Shown here piece by piece: positions 1 to 10,210 of a stretch of DNA of 54,435 bases. A program made the position numbers and the translations under genes. The notes under the pieces are model-generated. The model was not told the DNA's origin. It saw nothing but the letters and a program-made list of their open reading frames with translations, and searched no databases. The DNA lies in assembly GCA_017882375.1 (NCBI GenBank), contig JADGPP010000012.1, forward strand, positions 1 to 54,435. The letters are read 5' to 3'. Position 1 is the first letter of the stretch, and each line of letters starts with the position of its first letter. The DNA comes from Solirubrobacteraceae bacterium (GTDB lineage: Bacteria; Actinomycetota; Thermoleophilia; Solirubrobacterales; Solirubrobacteraceae).

Positions 1-99
1 TTGGAGTCTCTGGGTCTCTGATCTGTTCGCGAGCAGATCGGCAGAGGCACAGTGGGCTGTGTCCTCTTTACGCGAACTGCGATAGCAATCGTATATACG

Positions 100-207
100 G
101 CGTAAATACTATGGCTATCGCCAGCGCTATCTGCACACACTCAGCCCACGCTGCGTAACTACTATGGCTATCGCTGGCGTTATTTGCGCACACACTCAGC
201 CCACGCT
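100..207. repeat. 53-bp imperfect tandem repeat, two copies
   Basis: Two adjacent copies (about 100-152 and 153-207) both start GCGTAA(A/C)TACTATGGC and end ACACTCAGCCCACGCT. They differ by a few substitutions and a 2-bp insertion. They fill most of the non-coding first 298 bases, which otherwise show no gene. Two copies are too few and too adjacent for a CRISPR. This may be a duplicated regulatory or insertion-scar sequence; function unknown. Confidence 0.75.
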
Positions 208-298
208 GTGCGCCGCGCGCAGTGCGCCATGGGGGAGTGAACCCGCATCAAGTTTCTGTCGGGCGACGACCGGCCCGCTGACGGGCCGAGCCGTTACG

Positions 299-1534
299 TC
301 AGCTGCCGAGCGATCGCAGCAGCTGGAGCTCCTCCATCAGCAGGCGAGGAAGCAGGAAGTGTTCGCGCACGTGCTCGCGTCCGGACTCTCCGAGCTGCTC
401 GGCCAGAGCGCTGTCGTTGAGCAGCTTCAGCATCGCCGCCGCGCACTCCTCGACGGACTCCACGAGCAGGCCGCCGACGCCTTCGGGCATCTGCATCGGG
501 ATGCCGCCGGCGCGACCGGCGACGACCGGCGTGCCCTTCCACAGGGACTCGGACACGACCAGGCCGAAGCCCTCGCGGATCGACTTCTGCACGATCACGT
601 CGGACAGTCGCTGAAAGGCGTTCACCTCGACGTTGCTCGCGCCCGTCAGGTTGGTGTAGATGTGGATCAGCGGGTCGCGCTCGGCGCGCTCGGTCAGCTG
701 GCGGTAGATGTCCCATCCCTCGGGGTCGTCGAGCGCCATCGAGCCGACGAGTGCGAGCTGCAGGCCGGGCACCTCCTCGCGCACGAGGCGGTAGGCGGCG
801 ATCACACCGAACGGGTCCTTCCACGGATCAAATCGCGAGACCTGCGTCACCAGCCGACCCGGCAGGTCGACGCCGATCCAGTCGAGGATCTGGCTGGCCG
901 TGCGGTCGGAGAGGTCGATGTTCTTGGGGCTCAGCGGATCGATCGCCGGCGCGATCGTGCGGACGCGGGCGACCGGCAGGTCGGGCGGCACGAACTCGGA
1001 CATCGTGAACACCGCCGCGTCGAAGTCCGCGATGAACGGTCGCAAGAAGCGCCACGCCTCGGGATTGGGCTCGGACGTGTCGATGTGGCAGCGCCACACC
1101 GTGCGGGCCTGGCCGCGGCCGTGCACGCTCAGCAGCGCGGCGGGCTGGGGGTCGTGAACGACGATGAAGTCGTATCCGTCGTCGAGGCGCGGCGCGTTCT
1201 CGCGCGTGCAATCTAGATAAGCCTTCTGCTCGGCCTGGCTCAGGCTGTGCGGGGCGCCCTGCAGCGCGTTGTGCAGAGCCTTGGTCGCGCGGAAGAACTC
1301 CGGGCTTCCGCCGAGCACCTGCCAGTCGACGGCCAGGCCGAGGTCGCGCAGCAGTGGAACCGAGGAGCGCAGCAGCTCCGAGACGCCACCTCCGTAGGGG
1401 GTCGCGTTGACGTGCAGGATGCGCGCCCCGCTCAGGGCCTTTGCCTGCTTGCGCAGGCCTTCGAGAATCGGCGCCGGGACGATGCCCTCATAGGAGTCCA
1501 ACGACCACCTTCCCACCGAGACGGGCTGCAGCAT
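299..1534 (-). CDS. treT: Trehalose synthase TreT-type glycosyltransferase (GT4)
   Basis: A 411-residue cytosolic GT4 glycosyltransferase. The family joins NDP-glucose and glucose to make trehalose, reversibly. The N-terminal loop HVNATPYGGGVSE (41-53), the acceptor-side segment around VVHDPQPAAL, VSRFDPWKDP (232-241) and the donor-binding REGFGLVVSE with KGTPVVAGRAGGIP (320-346) are all characteristic of TreT rather than of glycogen synthases. Length matches the family. The ATG at 1534 lies just after the stop of the ABC permease gene, so it is probably the last gene of a four-gene minus-strand operon. Trehalose would fit the stress theme of the window. The exact NDP donor cannot be read from sequence. 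Confidence 0.88.
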   Translation of the reverse strand: MLQPVSVGRWSLDSYEGIVPAPILEGLRKQAKALSGARILHVNATPYGGGVSELLRSSVPLLRDLGLAVDWQVLGGSPEFFRATKALHNALQGAPHSLSQAEQKAYLDCTRENAPRLDDGYDFIVVHDPQPAALLSVHGRGQARTVWRCHIDTSEPNPEAWRFLRPFIADFDAAVFTMSEFVPPDLPVARVRTIAPAIDPLSPKNIDLSDRTASQILDWIGVDLPGRLVTQVSRFDPWKDPFGVIAAYRLVREEVPGLQLALVGSMALDDPEGWDIYRQLTERAERDPLIHIYTNLTGASNVEVNAFQRLSDVIVQKSIREGFGLVVSESLWKGTPVVAGRAGGIPMQMPEGVGGLLVESVEECAAAMLKLLNDSALAEQLGESGREHVREHFLLPRLLMEELQLLRSLGS

Positions 1535-1537
1535 CGC

Positions 1538-3113
1538 CTACGCTCCCGCCAGATCGCGCCGCTGGAACAGCCACACCGCGCCGGTGCAGGCAAGCGCCGC
1601 CAGCACGAGCATGACCAGCGCCGCGCCGAGCTTGAACGGCTGCGCGGGAACGAGCCCGACGTGCTGGAAGGGGGAGAGGTCGAGCAGCCAGCGAGGGGCG
1701 CCGAGCAGGCCGCCGAACAGCTGCCAGACGAAGGCGATTGCCACGAGGCCGTAGCCGAGTCCTGCGCTCGCACGCGGCTTGACCGCGAACGCGAGCGCGG
1801 CCAGACCGAGGAACAGCAGCGCCACCGGCAGGCAGTTGGCGCCGGCTTCGAGCATGCTCGCCAGCGACACATCGGCGTTCTGGATCGCGGCGCCGGCCCA
1901 CGCCAGCAGGCCGGCGGCGAGCGAGATCGCGATGGCTCCGGCGAGCGCGAGCCCCAGGCGCCCGGCGAGCCAGCGGCGACGGTCGACGGCGAGCGCGAAG
2001 AGGGTTTCAAGCCGCTGCTCGGATTCCTCGTGGCGCGCGGCGGCGACCTGCGAGCAGGAGAACAGGCTCACAGCCAGCACGAAGAACAGGAACGACAGAC
2101 CGATGTAGCCAGATGGCTTGGTGATCGAGACGGCTCCGAGTTTTCGCAGTTGGCGCTGCAGGTCGTTGGAGATCCCGGCCGAGGATACGCTCGTGGAGAT
2201 CAGCCCGATGATCAACGCGAAGAAGCCGGTGGCGAGCAGCCAGCCGGCGAAGCTCGCCCGCTCATCGCGCAGCGCCAGGGCCGTCGGCGAGGAGAGCAGG
2301 CGCATGTGCGGCTCGGCGCTGTCGCGCGCCTCCAGCAGCCCGCGCCCGACGTCGCGGCGCACGGAGAGGCGCCCGGCCGCGGCGAGCAGGACCGCCGCGA
2401 GGGCGATCGGCAGCAGCAGGACGAGCGGACGCGATCCGCTGAAGGCCCGCATTTCCTCGCTCCAGCCCAGCGGCGTGAGCCAGCGCAGCCAGCCAAGGCC
2501 CGATGCGGTGTCGGCGATCACGCGCAGCACCAGCGCAAGGGTCAGCACAGCGCTCGCGAGCTCGAGCGCGAGCCTGCGCGTCGGTGCGAGTTGGCTGGCA
2601 AGCGCGCCGACGCCGACGAACACCGGGACCACGGCAACGGTCGCGAGCGCGAGATACGCGGACCCTGCCACGGGCAGTCCGCCGCCGAGCAAGCCGAGGA
2701 ACAGCGCGAGCCACAGGGCGGCGATGCCCGCGCCGATCGCCGCCAGCACCGCGACAAAGCAGTCGCGCCGGCTCAGCAGGCCTGCCAGCACGAGCTCCTG
2801 GCGGCCTGCATCCTCCTCGGCGCGCATCGCACGAACGGCCGCGAGCACGCCCCACATCGCCGCGAAGATCGACACGAACCCGCCGACGCGCCATGCCGTG
2901 TAGCCGCCGACGGTCAGCAGTTCGTGGGGCTCGCCGTAGAACAGGCGGACGCTGGCGTTGGCGCCGAACGCGTGCGCGAAGCCGAGACGGTCCTTCAGCG
3001 TCGGGTAGGTGTCGCGGTAGCCGATGACGTTGGCGTAGGCGATCAACGCGAACAGCAGCGCGTAGGAGAGGTTGCGAACGCGCGAGTCGGCGAGCGCGCG
3101 CCGCGCAAGCGCG

Positions 3114-3127
<14 letters not shown>
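1538..3127 (-). CDS. ABC-2 type exporter permease
   Basis: A 529-residue integral membrane protein with two similar halves, each of about six hydrophobic segments (for example near residues 20-38, 85-105, 135-160, 305-330, 345-365, 415-440). It resembles the large fused permeases of actinobacterial ABC-2 exporters. Its start overlaps the 3' end of the ATPase gene by 14 bp, which indicates translational coupling and a shared transporter complex. The substrate is not evident; drug, lipid or polyketide efflux is usual for relatives. Several charged cytosolic stretches (RAMRAEEDAGRQEL) are typical of this family. Confidence 0.82.
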
Positions 3128-4013
<886 letters not shown>

Positions 4014-4019
4014 GGCGAT

Positions 4020-4706
4020 CTACCGGGACTCCTGCGGAACGCCAGCTCGCCGGCTCAGGCTGGCGAACTGCCGGCGTTGCATCACCCAATGCGCGGGCTC
4101 CCAGAAGATCCAGTCGCCGAGGCGCGTCAGCCAGGCCGGCCGGCCACGCTGCACCCCACGCACCACCAGGCGAGTGGCGCCGCTTCCCAGCGGACGCAGG
4201 TAGAACGCCCACGTGCTGTCGCTGAACGCGCCCGGGGGAGGCCCGCTCGGATCGAAGTGGCGGGCGCGCGGCAGCGTCAGCGAGGAGCGCAGTACCAGCG
4301 TTCGCTGCGGCTGCAACACGGCGACATCGAACCACACGCTGCCGTCGGGGACGGCGAGGATGCGATCGCCCTCTGCGAGCGCCTGCCACTCAGGATGGAT
4401 CCGCTCGGCGCTTGGCCGCCCGCCGTTGTCGAGTCGATCCCAGCTGTAGAAGCCGGCCCGGTCGCAGCCCATCTGCACCAACCACCGCCAGACGGTCGCC
4501 GGGGGCGCCTGGATGGTTGTGGCCATCGTCGCCCCCGGTCGTCCATCGGGGATCAGCTCGTCGTCGGGGTAGCGCGCGGCGAGCTCTTCGCGAGTCGCTC
4601 CCGAGCGCCTCATCCGGGGACGCACGAGTGTGGCGTAACAGCACAGCAGCGCCGCGCTGAGAGTCGCGCGGCGCAGCCGCGTCGAGTCATGTTCACACGT
4701 GGCCAT
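4020..4706 (-). CDS. SRPBCC (START-like) family protein with N-terminal hydrophobic segment
   Basis: A 228-residue protein. Residues about 58-200 look like an SRPBCC hydrophobic-ligand fold: TTIQAPPATVWRWLVQMG at the start of the fold, YSWDRLDNGGR, then alternating strands and a final helix. Residues 13-30 are hydrophobic and may form a membrane anchor or simply an over-extended N terminus; an internal ATG at codon 60 is another possible start. It is the first gene of the probable ABC-treT operon. SRPBCC members bind small hydrophobic ligands, and no specific function can be assigned. Confidence 0.72.
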   Translation of the reverse strand: MATCEHDSTRLRRATLSAALLCCYATLVRPRMRRSGATREELAARYPDDELIPDGRPGATMATTIQAPPATVWRWLVQMGCDRAGFYSWDRLDNGGRPSAERIHPEWQALAEGDRILAVPDGSVWFDVAVLQPQRTLVLRSSLTLPRARHFDPSGPPPGAFSDSTWAFYLRPLGSGATRLVVRGVQRGRPAWLTRLGDWIFWEPAHWVMQRRQFASLSRRAGVPQESR

Positions 4707-4834
4707 CGAGCAGCATCATCGGCTTCGACGCGCTCGCCGTCATCGGTTACTCCCCTCGCTCGCCCGCGGATAACTACGGTGGGGCTGACGGCCCGCGCGG
4801 GACGGCCGGATGGCTTGCGCATCCTCCGTACTTC

Positions 4835-4856
4835 TCCGTGGCGGCCGCACGGACGC
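4835..4856 (+). promoter_or_regulatory. Candidate stress-regulon operator upstream of usp
   Basis: TCCGTG (4835-4840) and CACGGA (4848-4853) form a perfect 6-bp inverted repeat. The right half is part of GCACGGACGC (4847-4856), the motif that recurs upstream of other stress genes here (15341, 19011 and near-matches). It lies 74 bp before the usp start. A TACGCT at 4887-4892 could be the -10. Binding protein unknown; the island's response regulator is the obvious candidate. Confidence 0.4.
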
Positions 4857-4929
4857 ACCCCGATGGCCGACCAGCACGCACCGGCGTACGCTTCTGGGAT
4901 CGGGCCCCAGCAAGCAGAAAGGACCGCCC

Positions 4930-5826
4930 ATGTTCGACAGGATCGTCGCCGGCTATGCATCAGACCAGGCTGGGCGCGACTCGATCGTGCTCGCCGCGGT
5001 GCTCGCCGCGAACATGGGCAGCCGGCTGACCGTCGTCTTCCCGTATCAGCCGCTGCTGTGGTCCGTGCCCGCAGACGCCGTGGAGGAGCGTGTCCGCAAG
5101 GAGGTCGGTGCGCTGACGGCCAAGATCGATGGGCTCGCCGCGCCCGCGTTTCACTGGACGTCCTCGCCCTGGCCGATTCACGGCCTGCAGGAGCTCGCCG
5201 AGTACGAAGCGGCACAGCTGATCGTTTTCGGATCGGCGCGCGAGCGCGTCTCCGATCATCTGCACGTGAGCCTGATGGAGCGTCTGGTGCACGGCGCGCC
5301 CTGCGCGGTCGCGATCGCTCCGCCGCGTTACGCCGAGCGCGAGCGCCGACCCCTTCGCCGCGTCGGCGTGGGGTTCTCGAGCTCGGACGAGGGCGTGGCC
5401 GTGCTGCACCTCGCTCGCGAGTTCGCCGAGCGCACGGGCGGGAGCCTGGACGTGATCGCGGGCGCAGGTCTGGAGCCGGCGCTCGCGGGTTACGCATACT
5501 CCTCTCCGGCGCTGCCGGAGGTCGAACGAGAGCTGTTCCAGGAGACCGAGGCGACGCTGCAGCGCGTCACCGCGGATCTCGACGGTGACGTTGCGGTCAA
5601 GCGCGAGACGATCAAAGGCGATCCCGCGGAGGTGCTGATCGAGCGCTCTCGCGAGCTGGACATCCTGATGCTTGGCTCACGCGGCTACGGCCCGCTGCGT
5701 CATGCCCTGCTGGGAAGCGTCTCGGCGCGAGTGATGCGACAGTCGCGCTGTCCAGTGGTCACGTTGCCGCGCGGCGTCGTGCGCGGGGAGCCGCTGCCCA
5801 CCGCGCGCGAGCAGGCGAGCGCCTGA
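4930..5826 (+). CDS. Universal stress protein, two tandem UspA domains
   Basis: A 298-residue protein with two Usp domains (about 1-140 and 150-285). The second domain ends in GSRGYGPLRHALLGS, an exact G-2x-G-9x-G-S ATP-binding motif, so this copy probably binds ATP like mycobacterial Rv2623. In the first domain the matching segment is degenerate (GSARERVSDHLHVS). The ATG at 4930 was chosen because AGAAAGGA precedes it and the Usp fold starts there (MFDRIVAGY); an open frame continues upstream without domain content. It directly precedes a P-type ATPase gene, as Rv1996 precedes ctpF in the M. tuberculosis DosR regulon. Confidence 0.9.
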   Translation: MFDRIVAGYASDQAGRDSIVLAAVLAANMGSRLTVVFPYQPLLWSVPADAVEERVRKEVGALTAKIDGLAAPAFHWTSSPWPIHGLQELAEYEAAQLIVFGSARERVSDHLHVSLMERLVHGAPCAVAIAPPRYAERERRPLRRVGVGFSSSDEGVAVLHLAREFAERTGGSLDVIAGAGLEPALAGYAYSSPALPEVERELFQETEATLQRVTADLDGDVAVKRETIKGDPAEVLIERSRELDILMLGSRGYGPLRHALLGSVSARVMRQSRCPVVTLPRGVVRGEPLPTAREQASA

Positions 5827-5850
5827 GCGCGTTCCCCTGGGCACCCGACG

Positions 5851-8247
5851 ATGAGTACCCCAGTCCGCGCCGCGCGGGCGGATCCTCAGGATGGCGGCGC
5901 GCCGCGAATGGGGCTGAGCGAGGCTGAGGCGTCGCACCTTCTGTCCGCTCGTGGGCCCGCGCCCAAGCCCGCGAGCAGTCGCTCGTACGCGAGCATCGTC
6001 CGCGCGAACGTGCTGACGGTGTTCAACCTGATCCTCGCGGGGTTCGGTGCGGTCACCCTGCTGTTCGGTGATGCGCGCGACGCGTTGTTCCTTGGGATCA
6101 TCGTCGCCAACGCGACGATCGGCATCACGCAGGAGACGCGTGCCAAGCGCGCGCTCGACCGGCTTGCGACGCTCGTCGCGCCGCGCGCGACCGCGGTGCG
6201 CGACGGGGTCGAGCGCCAGCTCGCGACCGCCGAGGTCGTGCCCGGCGATCTGCTGCGGCTGCGCGCCGGTGATCAGGTGGTCGCGGACGGTGAGCTCGTC
6301 TCAGCACAGGAGCTTGCGCTGGATGAATCGGTGCTGACCGGTGAGTCCGAGCCGGTCCGGCGCTCGACGGGGGAGGGCATCCGCTCGGGTAGCTTTGCCG
6401 TTGAGGGAAGCGGCGCCTTCACGGTCAGCGCTGTCGGGCCCGAGAGCTTTGCCGAGCGTCTGGCGGGCTCGGCGCGCTCGTTTCGACACCCGCGCTCACC
6501 GCTCGAACGAGCGGTCAATCGCCTGCTCTACTCGCTTCTCGGACTGGTCGTGATCCTCGGGGCGTTGCTGGGCTACTCGCTCCATCATCGTCACGCCTCC
6601 CTGCACGAGGCCGTGGCGACGTCCACCGCGGGAGTCGTGGCCCTCATCCCCGAGGGGCTGATGGTGCTCGTGAGCCTCACCTACGCGGTTGCGGCGGCGC
6701 GCATGGCGCGACGCGGGGTGCTCGCGCAGCAGTTGAACGCGATCGAGTCGCTGGCCTCCGTCGAGGTGCTGTGCGTGGACAAGACGGGAACGCTCACGGA
6801 GTCCGCCCTGCGAATCGCCGAGGTCGTGCCGGCGCCCGGACAGACGGCCGATGCGGTGACTTCGGCGATGGCCCGCGTGGCCGCCAGTGCCTCCTCGCGA
6901 AATGCCACGTTGCAGGCCATAGCCGACGCCCATCCAGCCACGTCCGAGCGGCCGCTCGGCGAGGTTCCGTTCAGCTCCCGGCGAGCGTGGAGCGCCGTTC
7001 AACTGAGCGATGCGACGTATCTGCTGGGATCCCCGGAACGCTTTGCGCTGGGAGGTCTCGCGGCGCTTGCCGCGCAGCGGCAGAGCGGCGGCCGCCGGGT
7101 GCTCGCGCTGCTGCGCAGCGACCAAGCGCTGCGGTCCGAGGACCACGCTCAGGCTGTTCCTGCGCAGACCGAGCCGATCGGCTTGATCGTGCTCGCCGAG
7201 GGGCTGCGACCCAACGTGCGCGAGACGATCGCGTTCCTGCTCGAGCAGGGGGTCGAGATCAAGGTCCTCTCAGGCGACGCACCCGAGACGGTTGCGGCGA
7301 TCGCGCGCGACGTCGGCATCCCGGTGCGCGGCGTCGAGCTCGGCGCTGACATCCCCGCCGAGGCAGCCGCACGTCCGGAGTGGGCGCTTCGGGCCAACGT
7401 CATCGGACGGATCTCCCCAGAGGGAAAGCGCGACGTGGTGCAAGCGCTCGATCAGGCCGGCCGCTACGTGGCGATGCTCGGCGACGGTGTCAACGATGTT
7501 CTCGCGCTGAAGGTCTCACGGCTCGCAATCGCCCAGGGCAGCGGAGCGCAGATGTCGCGCAGCGTGGCCGACCTGGTGCTCGTCTCCGGCGATTTCGCGA
7601 TCCTGCCGACACTCGTGGCCGAAGGCCGCCGAGCTCTGCGCAACCTTCAGCGGGTGACCAAGCTGTATGTGACGAAGTCGGCGTTCGCCGCCTTCCTGAT
7701 CCTCACGATCGGGATCACGGCGACCGCCTATCCGCTGCTGCCCCGCCACTTCAGCCTGGCCGCCGCGCTGACGATCGGGATTCCCACCTTCTTTCTCGCG
7801 CTGGCCCCGAGCAGTGGCCCGTGGCGCCCGGAGGGCTTCGTGCGTCGGGTCGGCCGCTGGGCCGTGCCGGCCGGCACGATCGCGGGGGTGGGCGTGGTGT
7901 CGGGATACCTGTTCGCGCTGCACGATCTCGCCTTCTCCGTGGCGCGGTCGAGGACGATCGCCACGATCGTGCTGGTGATCGTCGGGCTGTACCTGGTGAT
8001 CGCGCTGGAGGCGACCGGGTCGCGCAAGCGCTCGGCACTCGTCGGTGGGATGTGCCTCAGCCTCGCAGCGGTCTTTGCGACGGTACTGCTGATCGCGCAA
8101 GTGCGACGCTTCTTCGCGCTGAGCGCGCCGACGGCCGGAGTCTTGCTGACGGCAGCGGTCGCGGGCCTACTGGCGATCGGCGCGCTCGCGCTGGCGGGCT
8201 TCTCGCTCACGGCCGGGCGTGGCGAGCTCCCGGGCGGGGAGGGGTGA
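5851..8247 (+). CDS. CtpE-like cation-transporting P-type ATPase
   Basis: A 798-residue P-type ATPase, close to the length of mycobacterial CtpE. An actuator domain carries LTGESEPV, transmembrane helix 4 carries PEGL (267-270), the phosphorylation motif is DKTGTLT with Asp310, and the hinge is MLGDGVNDVLALK. About ten hydrophobic helices are visible, six of them after the P domain. PEGL in place of the PEGLP-type calcium pump motif, and the overall layout, match the CtpE group, reported to handle Ca2+ in mycobacteria. No N-terminal metal-binding domain is present. The stop overlaps the next ATPase start (TGATG). Ion specificity is inferred from family. Confidence 0.87.
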   Translation: MSTPVRAARADPQDGGAPRMGLSEAEASHLLSARGPAPKPASSRSYASIVRANVLTVFNLILAGFGAVTLLFGDARDALFLGIIVANATIGITQETRAKRALDRLATLVAPRATAVRDGVERQLATAEVVPGDLLRLRAGDQVVADGELVSAQELALDESVLTGESEPVRRSTGEGIRSGSFAVEGSGAFTVSAVGPESFAERLAGSARSFRHPRSPLERAVNRLLYSLLGLVVILGALLGYSLHHRHASLHEAVATSTAGVVALIPEGLMVLVSLTYAVAAARMARRGVLAQQLNAIESLASVEVLCVDKTGTLTESALRIAEVVPAPGQTADAVTSAMARVAASASSRNATLQAIADAHPATSERPLGEVPFSSRRAWSAVQLSDATYLLGSPERFALGGLAALAAQRQSGGRRVLALLRSDQALRSEDHAQAVPAQTEPIGLIVLAEGLRPNVRETIAFLLEQGVEIKVLSGDAPETVAAIARDVGIPVRGVELGADIPAEAAARPEWALRANVIGRISPEGKRDVVQALDQAGRYVAMLGDGVNDVLALKVSRLAIAQGSGAQMSRSVADLVLVSGDFAILPTLVAEGRRALRNLQRVTKLYVTKSAFAAFLILTIGITATAYPLLPRHFSLAAALTIGIPTFFLALAPSSGPWRPEGFVRRVGRWAVPAGTIAGVGVVSGYLFALHDLAFSVARSRTIATIVLVIVGLYLVIALEATGSRKRSALVGGMCLSLAAVFATVLLIAQVRRFFALSAPTAGVLLTAAVAGLLAIGALALAGFSLTAGRGELPGGEG

Positions 8248-10178
8248 TGGCCGCAACAGGGCGCCAGCAGGGATCGGACCGAACGGCGCGCCCGTCGCCC
8301 CCGTCGACAGGCGCGGACGGTTCACCGCGTGCGGGGCTGAGAAAGCGACTGCGCGTGGAGGGGTATCCGGCGATCGCGCTGTGCGGCATCGTGATCGGCG
8401 GGATCCTGTCGATCCTCTCGCTGACGGGACCCGCGGACGCCGTCTGGGCGGCGACCGTGGCGGTCATGCTCCTGCCGCTGTCCTGGACGGTTGCGCGGAC
8501 GTTGATGGCGGGAGATCTCGGTGTGGATCTGATCGCCCTGATGGCAATGGCCGGGGCGCTTGCGCTGGGCGAGTATCTGGCGGGTGCGGTGATCGCCTTG
8601 ATGCTCGCGGGGGGCAATGCGCTGGAGGCCTTCGCCTCCGCTCGTGCTCGTCGCGAGCTGACCGCGCTGGTCGAGCGCGCCCCGCGCCTTGCGCGGCGGC
8701 GCACCGATCATGGCTGGGAGGAGATTCGCGTCGAGGAGGTGGATGTGGGGGAGGTGCTGCTGGTCAGGCCGGGCGAGGTCCTGCCGACGGACGGCGTGGT
8801 CGTCGGCGAGCGCGCGGTGATCGACGAGTCCAGCCTGACCGGGGAGCCCCTGCCGGCCACCTACGCGTCCGGGCATCTCGTCGCCAGCGGCACGGCGAAT
8901 GCCGGCGATGCGTTTGAGCTGCGGGCCACTCGCCGCGCCGACGACAGCGCCTATGCGGCCCTCGTCCGCCTCGTGCGCGAGGCCGAGGAGCGTCGCGCGC
9001 CGTTCGTGCGCATGGCCGATCGCTATGCGGCGTTCTTCCTGCCGCTGACGATCGGCATCGCCGCCGGGGCCTGGGCGCTGAGCGGAGACTCCGTGCGAGC
9101 GCTGGCCGTGCTCGTCGTGGCGACTCCCTGCCCGCTGATACTCGCAGCCCCGATCGCTTTCGTCGCGGGTCTTTCGCGAGCAGCCCGGGTAGGGGTCATC
9201 GTCAAGGGAGGGGCAGCGATCGAGGGGCTGGGCGCCGCCCGCACGGTGCTCCTGGACAAGACGGGTACGTTGACTCTCGGGATCCCCGCTGTTGATCGCG
9301 TTGTGGCATTCCCCGGGATCAGCCGCGATGAGCTGTTGCGGCTCGCGGCGTCGCTGGATCAGATCTCCAGCCACGTGCTGGCGCGCGCGATCGTGCGACA
9401 GGCCAGCGGCGAGGGGCTCGCGCTCGTGCGCCCGGTGGAGGTGAGCGAGGCTCCCGGTCAGGGCGTCGAGGGTGTCGTCGAGGGTCGACGAGTCGTCGTG
9501 GGCAGCGTCGCCTGGCTGAAACAGCGCGACGTCGCCTTTTCGCACGAGCAGGCTCTTCCGTCGGCGCTCGACGGAAGCGCGGTCGTGCTCGTCGGGCTTG
9601 ACGGACGTCTCGCCGGGACGCTGCTGATGGGCGATCGCGTGCGCTCGGACGCGCGCGAGCTCGTGCAGCGCCTACGCGCGATCGGGCTGCGCCACATCGC
9701 GCTGCTCAGCGGCGACCGCGCGGAGACCGCGCAGATCGTCGGCGAGGGACTGGACATGGACCGTGTCTACTCCGAACAGAGTCCCGAGGACAAGCTCGCG
9801 ATCGTGCGCCGGATGCGAGAAGATCCGCGCCTGGCGCCGGTGGTGATGGTGGGCGACGGGATCAACGATGCTCCCGCCCTGGCCATGGCCGACGTCGGCA
9901 TCGCGATGGCTGGTGGCGGAGCGACCGTCTCGTCGGAGACCGCCGACGCCGTGATCACGGTGGACAGCATCGCCCGTGTCGCCGACGCGGTCGCGATCGG
10001 ACGGCGCACGGTCGCGATCGCGCGACAGAGCGTGCTCGGCGGGATCGGTCTGAGCATCTGCGGGATGGCGCTCGCCGCGGTGGGCTGGCTGGCCCCGATC
10101 GAGGGCGCGATCGTGCAGGAGGCGATCGACGTCGCGGTGATCCTCAACGCGCTACGTGCCAGGCGACCGGGCGGCTGA
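8247..10178 (+). CDS. P1B-type heavy-metal-translocating ATPase without HMA domain
   Basis: A 643-residue P1B-type ATPase that starts at the ATG overlapping the preceding stop. It lacks an N-terminal CxxC metal-binding domain; after a polar N terminus, helices begin near residue 40. Motifs: SLTGEPLP in the actuator domain, TPCPL (293-297) in the metal-binding helix, DKTGTLTLG with Asp337 and VGDGINDAPALA. The motif is CPL rather than the CPC of Cu/Zn/Cd pumps or the SPC of Co/Fe pumps, so the transported metal cannot be assigned. Co-transcription with a CtpE-like pump in a stress island is notable. Confidence 0.88.
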   Translation: MAATGRQQGSDRTARPSPPSTGADGSPRAGLRKRLRVEGYPAIALCGIVIGGILSILSLTGPADAVWAATVAVMLLPLSWTVARTLMAGDLGVDLIALMAMAGALALGEYLAGAVIALMLAGGNALEAFASARARRELTALVERAPRLARRRTDHGWEEIRVEEVDVGEVLLVRPGEVLPTDGVVVGERAVIDESSLTGEPLPATYASGHLVASGTANAGDAFELRATRRADDSAYAALVRLVREAEERRAPFVRMADRYAAFFLPLTIGIAAGAWALSGDSVRALAVLVVATPCPLILAAPIAFVAGLSRAARVGVIVKGGAAIEGLGAARTVLLDKTGTLTLGIPAVDRVVAFPGISRDELLRLAASLDQISSHVLARAIVRQASGEGLALVRPVEVSEAPGQGVEGVVEGRRVVVGSVAWLKQRDVAFSHEQALPSALDGSAVVLVGLDGRLAGTLLMGDRVRSDARELVQRLRAIGLRHIALLSGDRAETAQIVGEGLDMDRVYSEQSPEDKLAIVRRMREDPRLAPVVMVGDGINDAPALAMADVGIAMAGGGATVSSETADAVITVDSIARVADAVAIGRRTVAIARQSVLGGIGLSICGMALAAVGWLAPIEGAIVQEAIDVAVILNALRARRPGG

Positions 10179-10192
10179 TCCGATCACCCGCC
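10170..10192. terminator. Hairpin between convergent genes
   Basis: GGCGG (10170-10174) pairs with CCGCC (10188-10192), with an inner GATC/GATC pairing. It overlaps the stop of the metal ATPase and precedes the end of the convergent esterase gene. There is no T tract, so it is a candidate bidirectional terminator only. Confidence 0.3.
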
Positions 10193-10210
10193 AGATCGCC
10201 CGCGAGACAC

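Noticed and set aside
100-207. CRISPR array
   Set aside because: There are only two contiguous copies with no spacers and no cas genes.
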